This document shows, one piece after another, positions 60,902-64,000 of a DNA stretch of 64,000 nucleotides. Every line of letters begins with the position of its first letter. The stretch's first letter is position 1. Origin of the DNA: Candidatus Methylacidiphilales bacterium (GTDB lineage: Bacteria; Verrucomicrobiota; Verrucomicrobiia; Methylacidiphilales; JAAUTS01); contig JAQTNW010000003.1 in the NCBI GenBank assembly GCA_028713655.1, positions 70,477-134,476 of the forward strand, read 5' to 3'. The notes below the pieces were generated by a model. It ran no database searches. It had not been told where the DNA came from and saw only the letters and a program-made list of their open reading frames with translations. The translations under genes and the position numbers were made by a program.

Positions 60902-62650
60902 TTACATTTCCTCCAAGGTCTGGATACCAAGCAGATGCAGGCCCCGTTGCAGCACGTCGCCGGCAAGACGGCAAAGCTGCAGCCTCGAATTTTTAAGAGA
61001 TTCGCTTTCCGCCTTTAGCACCGGGCAGTTTTCAAAGAAGCGGTGAAAAAGGGCCGCGCACTCGTAGAGATAATTGCAAATGTGGTGCGGCCTGTATTCG
61101 GCGGCGGCAAGTTGCACAACATCGCCGAATGCCAGGAGTTTCCGGGCAAGCTCCTGTTCCACAGCGTCGGCCAGTTCGAAACCTGATGAACCCCCGGCGC
61201 TTCCGGCGCGGCGAAGGATGGAACGGGTGCGGACATAGGCATTCAGGAGATAAGGCGCGGTGTTGCCATCAAACGACAGCAGACGGTCCCAATCAAAAAC
61301 ATAATCCAAATTCCGGTTTTGGGACAAATCGGCGTATTTAAGCGCGCCAAGCCCGACAGTGCGTGCGATTTCGCGTTGCCGCTCCGCGGGCAAATCGCCG
61401 CGTTTGGCTGAGATGACGGCCTGTGCCCGTTCTTCGGCTTCATCCAGCAGGGCCTTTAATTTGACGGGTTTGCCTTCCCGGGTCTTGATGGGGGTTTTGT
61501 CCGGTCCAAGAATGGTTCCGAACCAGACATGTTCCAATTCAACCTTCAGGCCCCAACGTTGGACCGTGGCAAATAATTGGCGGAAATGCAATTGTTGGCG
61601 CGCATCGGTCACATAGACGGCCTTGTCCACTTTCAGTTGTTTGACACGATACCAGATGGTGGCGAGGTCGGTGGTGCCATAGAGAAAAGCTCCGTCCGAT
61701 TTTTGAATCAAAAACGGATTGTCCTTGAGGCCTTCCTTCCCGTTCACAAGAAAGGGGTCGTTATTTTCCGGCAGCGTATGGTCGGAAAAGACGGCGACGG
61801 CACCTTCGCTTTTTCGGGCGATGCCCTTTTTCAACAATTCGTCCACCACAAGGGGAAGCTGGTCGTTGTAAAAGCTTTCTCCCAGCGTGTGGTCGAAACG
61901 CACATCCAGGCGCTCGTAAATGCGAGCAATGGCATCCTTTGAAAGATCGATGAATTTTTGCCAGAGCGCGCGGTTTTCCGGATCTCCCTGCTGAAGTTTT
62001 AACAGTTCATTCCGGGCTTGGTTGAGAGTTTCCGGGTTCGTTTTGCTTTCTTCCTGTACATTCTTGTAAAGCGCCTCGAGATGGCCGAAGGGGTCCGATC
62101 TCAGGGCTTCCTCGCTTCCTCCACGCTTATAGCCTAACAAAACCATCCCGAACTGCGTGCCCCAGTCGCCCAGGTGATTGTCACGGATCACATGATGGCC
62201 GAGGGCGGACAGGATGCGGGCGAGGCTTTCTCCCAACACTGTGCTGCGGATGTGGCCGACATGCATTTCCTTTGCCACATTGGGCGAGCTGAAATCGAGC
62301 AGGATGGCCAGAGGTTTCCCGGTTGCCGGAATGGATAATTTTGGGTCGCAGGCCATGATGGACAGCGCGTTGGCAATGGCTTCGGGTGTAAAGGTGAAGT
62401 TGACAAATCCGGGCCCGGCGATTTCGACCTTTTGGAATTCCTTCCGGCCTTCAAAACAGGAGGCCAAGCGTGTGGCGATCTCCCGCGGGTTGGCTTGCAG
62501 GCTTTTACCGGCGACGAGCGCCAAATGAGTCTGGAAATGCCCAAAACGTTCATCCTGGCAGGGTTTGGCCCACGGACCCGCGCCGATTTTTAAATTGTTT
62601 TCCACTATCCAAGACTGGAGCTCGGATTCTAGCTGCGACAGGATGGACAT
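60902..62650 (-). CDS. argS: Arginyl-tRNA synthetase
   Basis: The product has 582 residues, class Ia. N-terminal Add-1 domain, FSSPNVAKEMHVGHIRSTVL with the HIGH-like HVGH, DNHLGDWGTQFGMVL, and RQLHFRQLFATVQRWG; the KMSKS region is degenerate (PDKTPIKTREGKPVKLKALL), as in many ArgS. The C-terminal anticodon-binding helix bundle ends LLGIQTLEEM. It overlaps nothing; a PtsN-like gene lies 2 bases upstream. Confidence 0.95.
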   Translation of the reverse strand: MSILSQLESELQSWIVENNLKIGAGPWAKPCQDERFGHFQTHLALVAGKSLQANPREIATRLASCFEGRKEFQKVEIAGPGFVNFTFTPEAIANALSIMACDPKLSIPATGKPLAILLDFSSPNVAKEMHVGHIRSTVLGESLARILSALGHHVIRDNHLGDWGTQFGMVLLGYKRGGSEEALRSDPFGHLEALYKNVQEESKTNPETLNQARNELLKLQQGDPENRALWQKFIDLSKDAIARIYERLDVRFDHTLGESFYNDQLPLVVDELLKKGIARKSEGAVAVFSDHTLPENNDPFLVNGKEGLKDNPFLIQKSDGAFLYGTTDLATIWYRVKQLKVDKAVYVTDARQQLHFRQLFATVQRWGLKVELEHVWFGTILGPDKTPIKTREGKPVKLKALLDEAEERAQAVISAKRGDLPAERQREIARTVGLGALKYADLSQNRNLDYVFDWDRLLSFDGNTAPYLLNAYVRTRSILRRAGSAGGSSGFELADAVEQELARKLLAFGDVVQLAAAEYRPHHICNYLYECAALFHRFFENCPVLKAESESLKNSRLQLCRLAGDVLQRGLHLLGIQTLEEM

Positions 62651-62652
62651 GG

Positions 62653-63114
62653 TCAGGACGCTCGTATCAGGCGCAGAAGTTGTTCACGATTTTCGACACC
62701 GGCCAGATTTTGTTTCATGCCGGGTTTGCTGAAAAATTTTCCGATTTCGGCGAGCGTGCGCAGATGAGCCGCATAATCATTGGAGGGCACCAGAACCATC
62801 AAAAAAAAGATGACGGGTTTGCCATCGGTTGCGGAACATTCGAGTCCCTCGGAATGCCTGCCTGCAATAACGACGACCTGTGGCAATCCCTGTATGGAGG
62901 CATGGGGCAGAGCAATGCCTTCTCCCACCGAGGTGGTGAGTTTGTTTTCACGATCCATGAGGGATTCGACGATGATCTGGGACAGGTCTGCGGGTATGCG
63001 TTTGGTGCTGACAAGGTGGGAAACCATTTCATGAAAAACGGCTTCCTTTGTTTTTCCCCGGAGTCCGGGTAAAAAACACTCTCCCTGAAACAAGCTGGCC
63101 AAAGACATTTGCAT
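62653..63114 (-). CDS. PTS IIA-like (PtsN/fructose-type) protein
   Basis: The product has 153 residues from ATG 63114 (160 from ATG 63135). Phospho-His in GEGIALPHASIQGL, plus LFQGECFLPGLRGKTKEAVF and PVIFFLMVLVPSNDYAAHLR as in EIIA(Ntr). It is probably regulatory, as no sugar permease is nearby. It is 2 bases upstream of argS and cotranscribed. Confidence 0.85.
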   Translation of the reverse strand: MQMSLASLFQGECFLPGLRGKTKEAVFHEMVSHLVSTKRIPADLSQIIVESLMDRENKLTTSVGEGIALPHASIQGLPQVVVIAGRHSEGLECSATDGKPVIFFLMVLVPSNDYAAHLRTLAEIGKFFSKPGMKQNLAGVENREQLLRLIRAS

Positions 63115-63150
63115 AATGATGCCAAGGGCAGTCAATATACGTCGCAGATT

Positions 63151-63846
63151 TTAGAATGCCAGCCTGTATAATGCGCGGCATTGAGCGGCGCAAAATTGGT
63201 AATAGAAAACCGTGTAATCCCAGAGAGTCCAAAGCCCTTCGCGCCATTTCTCAGGCTGCAGCCAAATCCACAACAGCGCGCAAAGAATCAGCATGTTGGA
63301 GGCCAGGATGACGACGAAGGAAAAAACATAACCTTGGGAGGCAAAATCCGGCTGTTCCGTTTTTAACAGGCTTGCAGTAAAACAAAAGTGGAAGCCCCAG
63401 GTTGCCCCCCAGAAGATCAAAAAAGCCCATTCCCACGAATCGGCCTGCGGCCAGAACAGACGGAGGATGAACCATGCGATTCCAGTGGCCGCCGGATAGA
63501 ACGGGATGATGTATGGGGCAAGGGCGGTCCAGGCCGAAAGGGTGTCGGTCACGACATGGCCGCCCCCGGAGCCGACTTTAAAGCCCGAAACGCGGCCTCC
63601 GCTCACCAGCACGGCCAGGGCATGGGTGGTTTCATGGCCAAAAACGTAAAGCAGGTTCCAACGCGGCAGGGCGAAATAAACCGAAACCATCGTGGAAAAC
63701 CCCAATCCCAGGCAAAAAATCGTCATCCATGGGATTTTATCCTGCAGTGCGAGGCAGGACGCGGTCGTGTAATAGGTAAAACGACCTATTGCGACCAAAG
63801 CCGGCAAGAGGGCCAGGGCAATGAGGAATTTAACAAACTTCACCAC
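63151..63846 (-). CDS. M50-like membrane metalloprotease-type protein
   Basis: The product has 231 residues with about six or seven helices. LLYVFGHETTHALAVLVSGG carries HExxH (HETTH), the zinc motif of M50B-type membrane proteases, in a hydrophobic setting. A second metal ligand motif (NxxPxxPxDG-type) is not clear. It could be a protease or a DUF-type M50-like protein without activity. It is divergent to rpsT. Confidence 0.7.
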   Translation of the reverse strand: MVKFVKFLIALALLPALVAIGRFTYYTTASCLALQDKIPWMTIFCLGLGFSTMVSVYFALPRWNLLYVFGHETTHALAVLVSGGRVSGFKVGSGGGHVVTDTLSAWTALAPYIIPFYPAATGIAWFILRLFWPQADSWEWAFLIFWGATWGFHFCFTASLLKTEQPDFASQGYVFSFVVILASNMLILCALLWIWLQPEKWREGLWTLWDYTVFYYQFCAAQCRALYRLAF

Positions 63847-63875
63847 TTGACTTTAGAAGCGCACTTCAGAATAGT
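63847..63875 (+). promoter_or_regulatory. Possible promoter of rpsT
   Basis: TTGACT (63847-63852) followed after 17 bases by AATAGT lies just upstream of the rpsT ATG at 63888. The -10 is a poor match. No ribosome binding site is evident before the ATG, so the leader would be very short. Confidence 0.3.
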
Positions 63876-63887
63876 CATGCCCTATCT

Positions 63888-64000
63888 ATGGCAAATACAA
63901 AGTCTGCAGCTAAAAGGGCGCGAGTCAGCCAGCGCCGCCGTGACATAAACAAAAAACGTGGCACGGCCTACAAACAGGCGGAAAAGAAATTCAAAGCCCT
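63888..64000 (+). CDS. rpsT: Ribosomal protein bS20, 3' end outside the window
   Basis: The first 37 codons are visible: MANTKSAAKRARVSQRRRDI and then KKRGTAYKQAEKKFKA, the typical bS20 start with many Lys and Arg. The gene runs off the right edge. ATG 63888 is the only start giving the conserved N-terminus. Confidence 0.93.
   Translation, partial: MANTKSAAKRARVSQRRRDINKKRGTAYKQAEKKFKA

Overview
The window looks like a chromosomal segment of a Gram-negative bacterium, most likely Verrucomicrobiota or a close PVC relative. The reasons are a secreted protein at the left edge of a type common in that phylum, an exosortase/EpsI cluster, a Wza/Wzc capsule-type export pair, many glycosyltransferases, and intergenic DNA rich in degenerate short-period repeats. 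No database search was possible, so the taxonomy is inference.

Layout. 1-2.3 kb: two exported proteins. 2.3-5.7 kb (minus): a UbiA prenyltransferase, a toroid protein with a class II terpene-cyclase-type DVDDTA motif, and a GT4 glycosyltransferase, which could form a small glycolipid or terpenoid operon. 5.8-6.3 kb: tRNA-Gly(TCC) with tandem copies of its own 3' end. 6.3-18.6 kb: an accessory region with whole and broken toxin-antitoxin-like genes (DUF2283/PBECR-like, MazF, zeta remnant, VapBC, nucleotidyltransferase-like), glutathione peroxidase, UbiE/MenG, two sugar epimerases, GT2 enzymes and a four-helix-bundle gene. 18.8-28.8 kb (plus): a polysaccharide operon with two GT-C-like membrane proteins, GT2, a methyltransferase, an O-antigen ligase/polymerase, a flippase and GT4. 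28.8-35.1 kb (minus): AsnB, acyltransferase, two GT4 and a double FkbM methyltransferase. 35.4-41.7 kb: more glycan genes, a broken GT2, an MNT gene with a truncated HEPN partner, then tRNA-Cys. 42-48.7 kb: divergent TPR paralogues, aroK, aroC, prepilin peptidase, aroE and serine acetyltransferase. 48.7-60.4 kb: a GT9 gene and the exosortase module (exosortase, EpsI, PAS histidine kinase, sigma-54 response regulator, GT-C protein, outer-membrane barrel, Wzc-type kinase, Wza-type lipoprotein). 60.5-64 kb: housekeeping genes (rsfS, argS, a PtsN-like protein, an M50-like membrane protein, start of rpsT).

The genes together suggest synthesis, flipping, polymerisation, decoration and export of a surface polysaccharide, combined with exosortase-dependent surface protein handling under a two-component/sigma-54 switch.

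The most unusual signals concern repeats. (1) Degenerate 7-bp-period arrays occur in many intergenic gaps and also lie in frame inside three glycan genes. (2) A four-helix-bundle gene is bracketed by inverted heptamer arrays, like a cassette. (3) A roughly 110-150 bp palindrome-ended element starts exactly at the stop codon of two unrelated genes, and its ends vary together with the stop codon. (4) The tRNA-Gly 3' end is tandemly duplicated.
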